A stretch of 64,000 nucleotides of DNA from Hypholoma sublateritium FD-334 SS-4. Taxonomy: Eukaryota > Basidiomycota > Agaricomycetes > Agaricales > Strophariaceae. Each line of letters opens with the position of its first letter. The stretch's first letter is position 1. The translations under genes were made by a program, and so were the position numbers. The notes under the pieces are model-generated. The model saw nothing but the letters and a program-made list of their open reading frames with translations. It was not told the origin of the DNA and did no database searches. Positions 19,947 through 32,472 of the stretch are shown one piece after another. Location: NCBI GenBank assembly GCA_000827495.1, contig KN817519.1, forward strand, positions 822,462 to 886,461, given 5' to 3'.

Positions 19947-20819
19947 ATGCAGCTTTTGGTGCTAAGATAATACAGATTTCTTGAGCAGATTCATGTGTAC
20001 TTCGACATTCACAACGTGTACTACATTTTATAATCTACATTATAATAAGCTCGTGCTTCAGGTTTCCCAGTCGGTTGGTATCAGCTTTTATCATCTTGAG
20101 TCAAATACCAGTGATCGTGTTATTGTACGACTTGAAGCCCACCACATTGCAGGTCGTTGAAAGGCACGCCGACAATCTAGATAATGAAATGCAGCAATAC
20201 GTATTGTTTAGGTAGTAATAAGTGCTGCTTGTCAAATTACCTATGCTATTTTGTCAGGTATTATGATTCGCTGTTGAATGGGGCTTTTTCACTGCTGTCC
20301 ATCCCGATGCCGTGATCAGAAATGCATTGCCTAATGGTACCTAACATACTTGGATATCTATCTCTACCGAAAACATTCAGGACTGAAACGGTTACAGTGT
20401 CTGGACCAAAGCCGCGCACATTTCCAGACACTTCTCTAAGTACCTGGTGCCATCACCAATTCGCCCTCGTGCTCTTGGGCACGTTTGTTAAGTTAGATGG
20501 TGAGTATAGTTACGCATATACGCACACTTGTCGATTTTTTCTTCGCCTAATGCCAGGGACTGTATCATTTCCCGCGAGAAGCTTACATGTGCGGCTCCGA
20601 CAATACAGACACACGCTGGTGCACGCTTGGCTGCATGGCGAGGAAGTGCTGGTGCGCAAGTGCACATATTGTAATGCACTATCATTTGGGGGGACTGCAA
20701 GCTTGCGACATGTCATAAAGATATCGCGCCTAAATCGATCGCCGCCCGCTGTTCAGGTCTATGCCTAGCTCCAAGGGAAAATAAGGGACTTACTTGGGAC
20801 TTACATAAATGAAACACAG
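19947..20819. other. Intergenic; edge of right arm near 20140
   Basis: The first 190 bases match the left arm's outer flank in inverse orientation; similarity ends near 20140. A 148-codon open frame at 20322-20768 (plus) has good length but no recognised motif and no clear upstream signal. I do not call it a gene. Confidence 0.5.
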
Positions 20820-21790
20820 ATGGAGGATGTCGCTGACATCTGTAGAACAAGGTTGCGTGGGACAGCGAGACGTGCGATAGGTCGACTTCCTGTAGCTCGG
20901 CGATGATCTCCGAGCGCCCTAAGAAGCTGAAAGGTGGCCGTGGGTGTTAGGCTGGTACGCATTCGAACGAATGCACCCGAGAAAGCAACAACGCACCGGA
21001 TAGTCCGGAGCACCATGACGGCGAACGTGTCCACGTCGTGGGGGGATGAATTCAGATGTGGTATGCGTGCGAACGCACGGGGTCGGCGAAGACGTCGGGC
21101 AGCGAGGTGCGGCGGAGCTGCAGCATGTGGACGGGCGCGACAAGCGACCCCAGGTCCATACACGCCAGATACACGTCCACGACTTACATGATGAGGCACG
21201 ACAAGATGTCCGACAAGGGGGGATGAGGTCGTTGTCCCAGATCTACGAGAAGATGTACATATGTGGTGGCACCCCGCGTCGATAGGACGCAGATGAATCG
21301 TCCTGGAAATTTGTCCTCCCTTTTGGGCGATGGCGCAGGTCAGCCGCGCGCGAGAAGGTGATTTGGGGGGCGTATGAACTGCAAGCCAGATGCGGCGGTA
21401 TCGCCAAGCAGCAGTCGACAGAAGAGTTCAGAAACACGGGATGCACCGATATCATCTTGAGCTGGCTTCCGGAAAAAGCTCCTAGACTTGGTTTTTGAAG
21501 AACAGATCTAGTTCGAGAGGATATTTGAACGCCTGTTGCCTCCTAGCAAGGAAAAGTTGCATATTCCGATAAGCAAGCGTTGCAATATGGTACCACAGGC
21601 CATTCTGGTTGAGATCAAATGCAGAAGAAGGGAAACTGGCCACCCAAACATCCTGTTTGAGGCAGTTTCGCTATTAGCTAGAATGAATGTAAATTTGACA
21701 ATCCCCGTAGCACCGTTCCAGTTCAAAAATTTGTCGAAGACAGCCTGCGGAATCGATCTCGTAAGGCACGACATTGCGCCGGAACTTGGC
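20820..21790 (-). pseudogene. Decayed third NACHT gene copy
   Basis: Fragments on the minus strand follow the order of the intact NACHT genes but in broken frames. Around 21774-21508 the frame reads QAVFDKFLNW, then NGATGIVKFTF in place of the Walker A region, then SLLLHLISTRM and GTILQRLLIG matching the ASFFFFRTDPTR and AATLAYQLMRL regions. Around 21185-21050 it reads VYLACMDLGSLV, RTSLPDVFADPVRSHAY, matching DVYLAFADLGSLV and ASLPDSLVDAARSHAY. The middle of the domain, including Walker B, is not recognisable, and stops and frame changes occur throughout. Confidence 0.7.
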
Positions 21791-24700
21791 TGAAACCAGT
21801 CGCTTTTCAGGTTTAGGTAGTGTTGATGTATCGATATCTTCTACGAGAGTGTCAAACCCTTCTGGAGCAAGGTGTGAGCAGTCAGCGCTTCATCACTCAG
21901 TGGCACATAAGAGTAAGTAGTAAGGATTACCATGACAATCATTGACGTCGTACTTACGTTCTGCCAAGCTTAGTAGAGGGCTCGATGATACCTTGGACAA
22001 TGAAGGCGTCAATTAACAGAAGAAGTAACACAAAATACCCGGATTGTTCTTGAAAGAGCTACATCGAAGCTGTTCCCGACGGTCGACCTCGTCTACGGAA
22101 GGTTGACGAACTCGGAAGGGTTGGTTGTTTGTTTGCCGCCAGCTGGCCGTGTTAGGGCAGGTTGCCGCTTCCTCTGGCCACCTTTGTGCCACCTTCAGTT
22201 ACATGTACTTTGCATGTACTTGACACGAACACGATGAACGCAGTCTTCCGAGTCGGGCTACACCGAGGTCTGCAACCGGGAGCTTCCTCGCTCACACCCT
22301 ACGCTTTACCGACGGGAATTTCATCGAAGCACCAGAACGACGGGAGTTACACGGCAAAATATGTCCATTCACAGCGGACTTCGCCAAGGCCTGCGATCCT
22401 CTCGTTGCGGTACTCATGATCGTCAAAGGAAAAGGAGTGTAGGGAGAGGAGTATAGACTGCGGAAGGTACGTGAATCCAACTACCTGGCATATGTGCGCC
22501 AAGGATATCTACAGTTCTTGTCGCTCATGCCCTGTTTTATCTTTCTTTGAGGGGAATCGGTCCGAACACACGATCTATGTAGCTCGCACACCGCTATAAA
22601 TGAGCTCTAGCTAGGGTTGACGCTTTGTGGTGCGTCTCATAGAAAAACATTCCCCCACGGGGCGCGCAAAACGCGTATCTCTTGTCTGTCCGTCCGTCCG
22701 CGGTGATCAGGATTCAGCGCTTCAGTCCGCGGTGGCTGCAAACGTACCCGTGATGCTTGATACACGAGAAGAATCTGAAAATCCTGTGCCAGGTGATTGG
22801 AAAATGAGGCTTTGAAGCACAACCTGCTCTGCTTGTGGACGCTAATTTTATTCAGGGCTGCTCTCCTGCTGGTTCTTGCTGAAGTCTGGCGCGCGGTCTC
22901 ATCCCTCTGATTTCCACGCAGGCGTCTCGGACTCCGGACCATATGACGCAAGTAGACTTGTGTATGATTTTTCATCCGCTGTTGGCGGGACGCCTCCCAC
23001 TGGACGTTTAAAATTAGTTTCGCTACTGGTCCTCGCCTCCTCGCTCCCTTCGCCCTGACGCTCACTGGCATGCTGATTCAGGCTCCTATCACCCACAGCA
23101 CATTAGCTGGCTGCTCGATCACGGTAATACCTGGGCCTGAAGTTCCACGCTTTCCTGATTCTTGATTTGTTGACCTCTGGTATCCACTTCGTCCGAGATT
23201 CCGCTTCCTGCCTCCTCGCGGATTCCTGAAGTCGACTCTCCATGCCCGCGGGCAGTCACATCACTTCTTTACTTGGCGCTTCGCTTTTAGACTTCCGACA
23301 CGGCACTTAACATCAGACGGTTGAAGTGGCCGGGTACTCTAACTCATACGGAAACGGGAAAATCGCATAAAATTCTCGCAGTCTTCCTGTCGAAAGCGCC
23401 GGAGGCAGAGCAATGGCATGATGCCATTGTGTATGCTCGCTTCGAATCTTCCGGGTCTAGGTTATTTCTACCATGGTTTATCTTCGACGCACGCGTAGTA
23501 TCCATAACTCCCGTCTCTTTTTATTTATGTGCCACCGGAAGGCATTTCGATCGTCCCTCTCTGCTCATAGTCGCGGAGCGAGCCAATAGCCTGTCGCCCG
23601 GAGGGCGCGCATAGCTCGCGTGACTGTACATTCAGTAAAGGAATACCGTCCCGCTCAGCTCGGAGGTGTTATCGTGGTATTTGCTTTATCAAAATTTGTT
23701 GCCGTGGATAGACCTAGACAGACACCTTGAGCACCCATCTGCTCGAATATTTGAAACTATTCTCACATACTACGAAGACTGTCAAATCGGGTACATCTCG
23801 ACGCGAAAGCTATTTTTTGTGGTCTATTCCCGTCGACGCGTATACGTTCGGGAAAATTTGCAAGATTCTCAGGTGGTAGAAGATCTTATGCGGTCGTGCA
23901 TCCAATTGCTGGAAATCCAACGCAATCTCGTGGTATGAGCGCTAAAGGGAGCACCTAGATTATTCTAGTGTCAAAAAATAGTGGATATCGGCTGATATTG
24001 GTGAGGCTTGACAAGTTACAGTTGACAGAGAGGAGAGCACATCTTAGGAATTACGGTATCAATCCTTCTGGTCACTTTGCGTGGATGTGCAATGGATGTG
24101 ATCAATCTTTTGACATACGAATTCCTAAAGCGAGAGAATGAGGGCAAAGACTCGGGCGCCTATTTATAGATAGGTGGTACTCTAAGCACGCCACCTCATG
24201 CCACTCGGTCTCCAAAATTTGGAGATGACGCTTTATGTTCTCCCTAGGTTTGCGTATTTATGGGATTTTCAGCCGACATACTGGATCACCTACTCTTATG
24301 TACATCCAAGATTGACCTTGAACACGAGTATCAACCAGGTACTTCGCACATATTGGTCGCAGATGCGCCGAGCGTTCGGTACAATTGGTGGGGTTCGTAT
24401 GACCCGCATAGTTAATCTTTCCTAAGTCACTACGGATGCCAAAGTCTGGACCTGTCTCCGATTTTCGATCAGAAAGCAGCACCCTTTTTTAGCTATGGGT
24501 TCTTCATGCACTCTTCATTGTTGGCTCGATACCTGGGGCTTTCACTCTGCCTGGCGAATACTTATCTGTGTTAAGCATAGATCAAACGACTGTTTTTTGT
24601 ATACCTCAGGGATAGGGATCACGGAAATATTGTCCAATATCCAACGAATAGCATACACTTATCAGATAACCAGACAGTACCAAGTGACGCTGATCTTTAC

Positions 24701-24936
24701 GTGCATTATATTCTGAGAGGACGTTGGTCCAGACATCTCTATTTCGCGGTACATTTTCTCATTGGAGTCATTCGAAGAGAGGACGAGTACTGTAAACAGC
24801 TCAAAGGACGAACTTCTATTTTAGAAAGAGACACGCGATCCTATAGCTTGCGAGTTTATTCCATGATTCTGGATTCTATGATATAAATATAGTCCCTATT
24901 GTCCATGATGTCCCTACCGAAGTTAATTTTACGCAG
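21791..24936. other. Gene-poor stretch, nothing recognised
   Basis: About 3.1 kb with short open frames on both strands (for example 22637-23071 minus, 23321-23614 plus, 23666-23938 plus), none with a family motif or a convincing intron chain. No terminal repeats, reverse transcriptase or transposase signatures were seen. It may be decayed mobile or duplicated DNA, but I cannot show that. Confidence 0.45.
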
Positions 24937-26301
24937 CTACGGATAGAACTGGGGTCTGCGTTGGGGGTCCCAGGCCATCAGTGCCAGTGGATCGTCAAGG
25001 GTGGGGGAGCCAGAAGAATTGGACGACATGATGTCCCATGGCCTATTATTGGTAATGGGTCCTCTCGATCCGGAGGCCATTTGTTGTGAAAACATCTGCA
25101 AATGATGATAGCTCTGCATGGATGGAACGGAAGGGTGGATGCCATCTGATAGCGGGCTCTCTGATATACCGCTCAGAACATTCCTATAGGAGTATTCTCA
25201 ATATTGGAGATAACGTGGTAAGATAATCAATGAATGTACTAACATTGTGAACGAATCCAGCTCCGAGATTCGCTGATGCAGTGGGCAGAAATTTCCTCCG
25301 AGTTGGTGGGTTGGTGTACGGTTGAGGACGTCCGAGGCCTTTCGTAGCCGCACCGATAGTTCCAGCATATTTTTGTAATTTGTAGAGTCGTGGATGCATC
25401 CGCAGTGCCCAATCTGCTTACCGCATCTATGATCGTGCAGCAAGGGGAAGGTGCTATCGTTGACACCTGTAACTCCTGGGTAGCTCGAGAATATCTCGGA
25501 TGCGAAGTCGTAATCTGGAATTGGTGCATGATTGGCTATGCCGATTGGGGAAAGGGAGGATTCGTCAGGAGGGGTCAAAAGTCCTGGAGACGATTCGCCT
25601 AAAGGTGAACCTGGACTGAATGGTGACCGAGAATCTCCCTTATCCGATGGTGATGACGAGACTGGCGGTGAAGGGGCATTGGAAGAGCAAGACCCATCAT
25701 TGCTACCGTGAGCATTCCATTTTCTAGACTCTCCTCCTGTATTTATAGATCGAACCCAGCGAGGGTGAGGGTTGTTTCTGAGCTACAGACAGCATTGCCT
25801 TGAGACTACATCTCAGTGGCGAAAATATTGTTCTCACCTCACGAATAACACCCTCCAGCTCTGCCACACGTTTGAGTAATCTGGTGCTCTCATCCTGAGT
25901 GTCTGTTTGTTGAGTCGGGTCGTCGACTTCGTAAACGCATAATCCAGTCTTTATGGATGATGGGAGTCAGCTGCTGGGAATGTATTCGGTGATCAAAAAG
26001 ATCCCACCAGTCCTAATTGCGTACAGCGAGCGCAGGCGGGGCGTTTCCTATCGCACTTTTTTATGTTGATTATCGACGTCGAACGAAGAAAATATGAGGT
26101 AAATGCATACCATACGCTTGGAGGTGTGACAATTAAGACATGATTGGGTGGTCCTATTACGGCGCCTAGAGAATTGCATTTAGCTTGGTGAGTACAATTC
26201 AAAACAAATTGGAATAACCGTTTGCGATGATCGCCTTCTGGTGCAGGCGTGGACTCGCCAGGTTTTTTCTTCTTGGAAATAGTGGCCTCAGAAGATGACA
26301 T
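24937..26301 (-). CDS. Zn2Cys6 binuclear cluster transcription factor
   Basis: The first exon (from ATG 26301) starts MSSSEATISKKKKPGES. After an intron the frame gives RNRTTQSCLNCHTSKRM, then a second intron, then CDRKRPACARCTQLGL, then TGLCVYE. Together this is CX2CX6CX6CX2CX8C, a Zn2Cys6 DNA-binding cluster. It is followed by STRLLKRVAELEGVIRELRN, a short heptad-like stretch that could dimerise. Next comes a Ser/Pro-rich region, then a Cys/His-rich segment (CGKQIGHCGCIHD) and ELSVRLRKASDVL. The last exon ends RRPQFYP at 24937. Five introns inferred, all in frame. The target genes are unknown; the nearest non-regulatory gene is the isochorismatase-family gene 2.7 kb away. Confidence 0.85.
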
Positions 26302-29039
26302 AATTGAAGAGATGGACGAGCCAACAATTGAAGGTGTGTAGATACTGCGCCTGACATGCTTGTATTTGTAGTAGAATTGTACCCCGATTACTGTGATCAA
26401 TGATCACATTTGGAAATCTCGCCAAACGTAGTGAGGAAACATGTCAACTTGAGCCAATGACATCCACGCTTCCCCGGTAAACGAAGGCTGATTAAATCCC
26501 ATGGACCTATCCTGCTATTTCTACTAATAACGACTTATCACTCCCGCGGGTTAGATATCAAATTCGGGGATATTATAAAGAAACGTCCACCCTGCTTCTT
26601 GTGCGCGTTCACATATCAGTCCGTACACGAGCGCTTTCAGGGAATGTTCTGTTCTGCATACCACCGTGGTCGAGATTCCTGTTCACGATTCGCCTTCTCA
26701 GCCCACGAGCGCAGCACACGTTCAAGCCTGAAATAAGTACACAGGGTGCTCCGAGGTATGATTTGGGCCAAACAAGATGCCCAGCCAGCGTGGTTGGTAC
26801 GATAAGTGAGACGTCACGGTTTTCCTCAGACTAGTACATCCACTGAGCATCGAGCGAGCCGAGCGCCTTGTTTTATAATCTCACGCCGGGGGATTTCGAT
26901 GCGAAATTACATCCAAGTGGTTCAGTGGTACAGAACCAGTACTGAGTGTACTCACAAAAATAAATAGGATAAATCCATACCTCTTTAAAGCTGCCGATTA
27001 TCACGTCACGGCTGAACTAGGCAAAGCCGTATGTTCAAACGTGAGTGATACTTATACATACTTGAGGCGCCGTGGATTAGCCTTAGCATCTCCTTTCTCG
27101 TAAGCATAGGCTCGAGAGAGATCGTTGCACTCTGATTTTAATCCTCGGTGCCCTCTGAGGTTCTCTCCCAACCCACGTAAATCTGCTGTGCCCGAGGAAT
27201 ATATTAAGTATTTGAGATCCACGTGCCCGAGACACATTTTCTTGGCCATTTCCACAGGCTGTCAGTCGAGGATTGGTCAAAGATTAATTATCCTGGTGGG
27301 TAAAAATGCTGCGCATCTGTTATATTATCGTAGTACAGTGTACATAGCAGCAGCGATCTGCACGGGCACTTGTCTGTCTTGGTGTGCCCAATGGTGCGCG
27401 TTTACTCACATTCGCAGCTACATACTTCTTCTATTCCCACAATTACCCCCTCGCAGTTTTCCCACTTCCAGGCGAAGCCCTGTGCCGCTTCGAGAGGGCC
27501 AACTCCGTCAACCTTTAGTGTGCGGGGCAATTCAGAGTGTACCCAGATTTAAACCGACACCGTCGGACGCGGTAAATTCCAGAGGATTACAGGACGGGAC
27601 TAACACGGGCCGAATTAACATCGGGATATTGAGGAGCGAGAAGAGCTTATCATGTTCATACCGATGAATGATGTACATTGAAGTTTGGTCGATATTTGAT
27701 GACACCTGAATGCATTTTGGCTTGGCCTTCCCAATGCGACCGTGAAAAACCACACCGCAACTTCGGGGGGGTTGGAGCGGGTCCCTGATGACTTGGTAAA
27801 AGGCGGAGATACGCTTCTCAGTGGTTCTTCATACGGTAATCCGGACTTCCCGATCCCGACTCGTAGTACTTCTATTTTAAGCGCCGGTCGGGCGCCTATG
27901 CTATGATCTGGAATGCCCCGTTGGCATATGTCGGAACTTCCTTTTATGATTATTTCTGGACGATATGTAGATAAAACAGTGATTTTGTCGCATTAATAAT
28001 GCTTCACATGTCTATAATATGTCAACTTTTGTACTCTCAGGATATCACGATCGACGTGCCAAGAGTCCCTGGATTCCGCACCTCCGCCGCATGACGCAAA
28101 TTCAGGATTCTCAGTGCTGATTCAGCGACTCGTTGCGTACTGGCGTTCTCTATCCTGAACCCTGAGCACGCTGTGGTGCTGGTAACGCTTTCATGTGCTA
28201 TTTGGTAGTATCCATTCCACTGCGAGTGCGCTTGAACAACCCTTTTATTACACAAGTCATAACATGATACTGCCTTCTCGGCCAGGCTACAGGCGCCAAT
28301 ATACACACTTACGATTTGAATGATATGCACATTGTGTACGCAGCTCGACTTGCCAGGCCCACCCATTGGAAGGGATTGAAATGTAAGTTTAAATTACCAA
28401 ACAGGACTAGTGCTAGTTTACAACTTTCGTATATTCAGGAAACCAATCTGAGCACGTTGATAATACTGAAGCTCCAATAGGACATAGACGATGTGGCTAT
28501 ATCTCTTGATTTTATAGGGTAGTGGCCATGTAGCCAATCAAGCTCGTCTATGTGCGAGTTCACGCCTCACAAGCAGTGGGTATCTTGTACCAAACTTAAA
28601 TAATAATATTTTGCCGGCAGCTTTGAAGCACTGGTTTTTATGCCAAGAGCCTCTTATTCGCGACCGCGTTTCGACATCTCGGACATTGTTCAAGCTCTAT
28701 TTCGCATATAGTGACCCCTTGGTACACAATGGGTGCACCGGTCTCCTTGCCTATATTTATACCGACACTTTACACACGTTGCCTGTCAAGGTATCAATGT
28801 TTCTATTATCTTAGAGTATCTCCAGCCGTTATTAAAGTTTCTGTTCCACGCCCTATCAACTTGGCAGAGGGTATATCAAAGGCTGCGCATCATGAGAAGT
28901 CCCACCGTGTGTACACACTCTGTAGTGCACAAGGTCACAGTCAGACTTTCAATTGGACATATAAGTTTCCTCACGGTGCAAGTGCGCGTATCTAGAGCTT
29001 CTTGCCAATCCATTATCTGCCTTTCTCTGTGAATACTCC
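26302..29039. other. Intergenic, no gene recognised
   Basis: About 2.7 kb. It includes the promoter of the Zn2Cys6 gene (26302-26600) and of the isochorismatase gene (before 29040). The longest frames (27125-27667 plus, 28037-28366 minus) show no family motif. No tRNA could be folded with confidence. Confidence 0.45.
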
Positions 29040-30280
29040 ATGGGCACTGCACGTTCCATACCCACCGATCCTAACAACACCGCTGCAACCCCAATTCACG
29101 ATACTCCCATTTCGGATCTGATAATGCGCCCAAAGGTCCCATCGCCAGTCGAGTACGGAAATGACACAGATTTCTGGGTCGAATATCCATCTGGGCTCGT
29201 TGATCTCTCACGCGCCGACCATTTACCTGCAGATGTCGCCGCGGCGGCCAAAGCGAGCCCACCTCCCCTTAAATCGACGCAGGCTGAAATAGAGGTAAAT
29301 GGAGAGCGTTTGATACGGGTTGATAAAGAAAAAACAGCCATCGTTATCATCGACATGCAGAAGTGAGTTTATTTGCTATTGGCGTTTTGCGCCAGATTGA
29401 TTTATCTCTGAATCATCAAATGTGTTAACGCGACCTAGCTTCTTTTTACATCCAGATTTACGCGCTCATCCCCTTGGCTTGGCATGTGTCGACCCTCTTT
29501 TGAAGGTTGTCCCAGCATTGCGATCTATGGGCTCTAAGATCCTTTGGGTGTGAGTTGTGCAGGGGTTTATCGTCGGATGATCGCCGTGTCTATAAATAGG
29601 CCATCTAATCTCTTCACAGGAATTGGGGATTGACAGATCACGAGCTGAAGACCATCCCTCCATCTCTGGTCCGCTCCTTCAGGAAGCACAATGGCGGAGG
29701 CTTTGGCTCAGAGCTCCCTGGAAATTTTGGGCGCCTGCTCATGCGCGATGCTTTCAACTCTGAGTTGTACGGCCCGCTCCAAGAGGAATTCGTTCAAGGG
29801 GCCAAGGCCGGCACAGATTTTTGGATTCACAAGAATCGGTATGTTCGAGATGATTGAAATAAGATGGCTCTGATAAACTTCCTTGTCTTTTCCGCTTTCA
29901 GGATGAGCGGCATATGGGGATACCAGACTGCATTGGATCTCTTCCTCAAAGAACACGGCATTACCACTCTTCTTCTATCCGGTGTCAACACCGACCAGGT
30001 AAGCTCAAGCCCAACTGCAAGTAAGTCAGGGGAACTCACCGAGTTATCAGTGTGTACTGGGTACCCTCGTTGATGCGTACTTTCGTGGTTATGATTGCAT
30101 CGTTCTGGAGGACGCTACGGCTACAACGTCCCCCGAAGGTGGCTATTCGAACACAGTCTACAATGCCGGTAATGTAAGCCAAGACAAATTCCACGCTTAT
30201 AGGTTCTAGACTGATTTTGTATACAGAGTTATGGTTTCGTGACAGACACCGCGAAGGTGATAGCTGCTGCGCAGCAGTGA
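29040..30280 (+). CDS. Isochorismatase-family cysteine hydrolase
   Basis: The first exon starts MGTARSIPTDPNN and ends at KTAIVIIDMQN, the first Asp-containing strand of the family. Following exons read FFLHPDLRAHPLG and ILWVNWGLTDHELK, then HKNRMSGIWGYQTALDLFL, then GITTLLLSGVNTDQ joined to CVLGTLVDAYFRGYDC, then EDATATTSPEGGYSN and SYGFVTDTAKVIAAAQQ. The Cys after the intron (TDQ-C) fits the catalytic nucleophile, and Asp of IIDMQ fits the general base position. Family members cleave C-N or ether bonds of small molecules (isochorismate, nicotinamide, carbamoyl compounds), and the substrate here cannot be told. Six exons, all joined in frame, with stop at 30278-30280. Confidence 0.88.
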
Positions 30281-30496
30281 GTTTATAAACGACAGGAATT
30301 AAAGCCAAAGCTTGACCGGAAATGAGCGTGTACTTTTAATGTAAATGAAATCATATTACGAACGACGAAGATGTGCTCGGAAAACCTTTTTTTACAGGTG
30401 TACAGATACATAATGAGATACATGAAACAGTGGCAACCTTCGATGCGAAGACAATTGTTCACTGTGGTTAAAAATATACATTGGCGCGGCCGTCAA

Positions 30497-32472
30497 TCAT
30501 CTGAAAGACTGCGGGCGGCGGACCTGCAAATGATCATCCATCAGCGCCTATAGTCAAAAAGGGCTTTGATGGAAGGAGATAAGTAGAACACCCACATCTA
30601 GGAGTGTTCTCCGAGTAAAAACGTCCTGCGGGCGATGCTCAGATATGGGACTGGGAGGATTGGAGTCGGTCGCATGGGAATGAGATGAGTCTGTCGTGGG
30701 TGGAGTGGGTGGGGCATAGCTAGCGTATTTGCCACTTTCTCGCAGGTGGGAACGAGGGGGTCTCGGGGGGGCGGCTATCGCAGACTCCCGTTGCATAGGC
30801 TTGGACGGCTCCGCATCAGCGGGGAAGTGGACATCTTCCTCCGCAGCAAGCGTGGCCGGGTATACCGATGGCGTGGACGGAGTATAAGAATGTCTGAAGC
30901 GCGAGCGGTCCGGCCCGTCGGTGGGATAAGTCTGGCCAACATTGCGGCCCTCACTGTAATCCGAAGGATTCGTGTTACCATTATTGGGTATAGATAACGG
31001 GTAGGGGTCAGGATAAAGTGTGTACGGTCCCTGAGGGAATGCACTGTATCGCCGGCTGGTCTCATTGCCTGATAGAAGATGTTCTGGGCTACCACGGTTC
31101 CACTGAGCCCGAGGTGTATCCTCCTGGGGAGCGCTATGAGACTGTCCAAGTGGCTCGCTTTTGTGTTCGTCTTCGTAAGTTGGATCCTGGAACGGGTTCC
31201 CCAAGCCCATGAATGCAACAGGCTGCGGTTGCTGCTGTTGCATTCCAGCTAGCCAGCGTCGACGGCGGTTGGAGCGGCGCTTGCGACGAATGCAAACAGT
31301 CAGTCCCGCAATAAGCGCGGCCGCAACAATCCCAACGATCACAAATACACCTGCCACAGCCCCCTGTTTGTGGAAGAACCTGTACGACATATATCGTCAT
31401 ATTAATAATCGCCCACAGCTCAAGCAACATCGACAACGGCGTACCCGTTGCCAGATGACAGATCCTGAGATGCACCAAGGTTAGGGTTTGCAACGACATG
31501 CGTAATAGTTGTGGTGACGGCTCCGTTGGATTCCGTCGAAGTGCTCATCACGGTTATCAGTGGAGGAGTCGTAGTAATTTCCGTTCCATTAGCCGCCGTT
31601 GTCGTGATACCCACAGGCGTCGAAAAGGTACTGTCTGCAGTGGTCGTGAGTGTGCTGGTTGCGTTGAGTGAGATTGGTCCTTGAACAACGACAACTATTG
31701 CAACAGGTCTAGATTAGATTACATAGGATCAACCTCGGAAAAGCGCATACCAGAAGTAGTCGTCGATGCGGTAGCGTGACTGGTGGTCGATGTTTCATGG
31801 GAGGAGGTACTAGTCGACTTCTGTGGCGGCGCCGGCGGCGGTGGAGTAGAGGTCGTATGAGGCGGGCTACTTGTATCCGAGGAAGAGTGACTAGACGAGC
31901 TCGTGGGAGGCGCTGGAGGGCGCGATGTAGTCGAGGGCGGCGACTGCTCCGTCCCCGAGGAGGATTTGGAGGGGGTTTCCGAGACTGCCATACTGCAAAG
32001 TTCATAGATCAGAATTATTGCGCATACATGATAGAGATGGCGACAAACTTAGAGCTAGTGGTGATCTGTATAGGTGGTGGAGACGGAACCGCTGCAGGTT
32101 TTGCAGACACCACAGGTGTGGATTTTACAGATTTTACAGTAGGTGCCGCGGTGCCAGATGATGGCATGCGGGGGGATGAAACGGCCACAGCTGTCGAAGT
32201 TGTAGCCGAAGTGGTCGAATCACTGAGCGCGCCACTAGACTATACTGTTTCATCACAAGCCCAGGGTATACGATCAAGGTTAAGTAACTTACAACAGTCG
32301 AATTAAGCCCAGGCACTGTTGTCTGCGCTGGCTCGGAAGGGGACTTGGGCGAAGGATCTACCATCGCAGGAGATATAAGGGTGGCGTTAGTCGAAGTAGT
32401 AGCAACAGCTAAGAGGCATTTAAAGCACGACGAGGCGCATATAAGGGCACGCAATGCAGAGCAATGTTGCAT
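30497..32472 (-). CDS. Thr/Ser-rich single-pass membrane protein B (paralogue of A)
   Basis: Minus-strand exons give a Ser/Thr/Pro-rich ectodomain (SSGALSDSTTSATTST; SPPSTTSRPPAPPTSSSS), a juxtamembrane exon with STFSTPVGITTTA and THVVANPNLG, then GFFHKQGAVAGVFVIVG starting the membrane helix and RRKRRSNRRRR after it. The cytoplasmic tail has an NPFQDPTYEDE motif. The final small exon ends VRRPQSFR, with TGA at 30497-30499. The FFH-x4-AVAGVFV-x-VG block and the VxANPxL juxtamembrane block are shared with the gene at 12717-15083. The first exon is weakest: ATG 32472 gives a hydrophobic Cys-rich stretch that might be a signal peptide, but a splice acceptor inside it is also possible. Likely cell-surface or cell-wall-facing. 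Confidence 0.78.

Larger units (their letters stand above)
15740..20140. repeat. Right arm of the large inverted duplication
   Basis: Inverse partner of about 7490-11424. It carries the second NACHT gene (minus), the small ORF (minus) and the intact histone H3 variant gene (plus). Differences from the left arm are the extra 5' half of the H3 gene, a shorter last exon of the NACHT gene, and the position of the block at 15740-16040. The spacer between the NACHT gene ends of the two arms is about 4.5 kb and contains membrane protein A. Confidence 0.75.

Noticed and set aside
7490..20140. Transposon with long inverted terminal repeats
   Set aside because: No transposase or target-site duplication seen, and the arms contain intron-bearing host-type genes with different degrees of divergence.
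20322..20768. 148-codon plus-strand ORF as a gene
   Set aside because: No family motif, no promoter or intron support, and it lies in decayed sequence; left as unexplained.
21791..24936. Possible retroelement in the gene-poor stretch
   Set aside because: No reverse transcriptase, integrase, RNase H or terminal repeat signal could be read in any frame.
26905..27045. tRNA-like stretch (TGGTTCAGTGGTA resembling an A box)
   Set aside because: No proper B box or cloverleaf could be formed; the TTCAAAC near 27032 is too far away and the stems do not pair.
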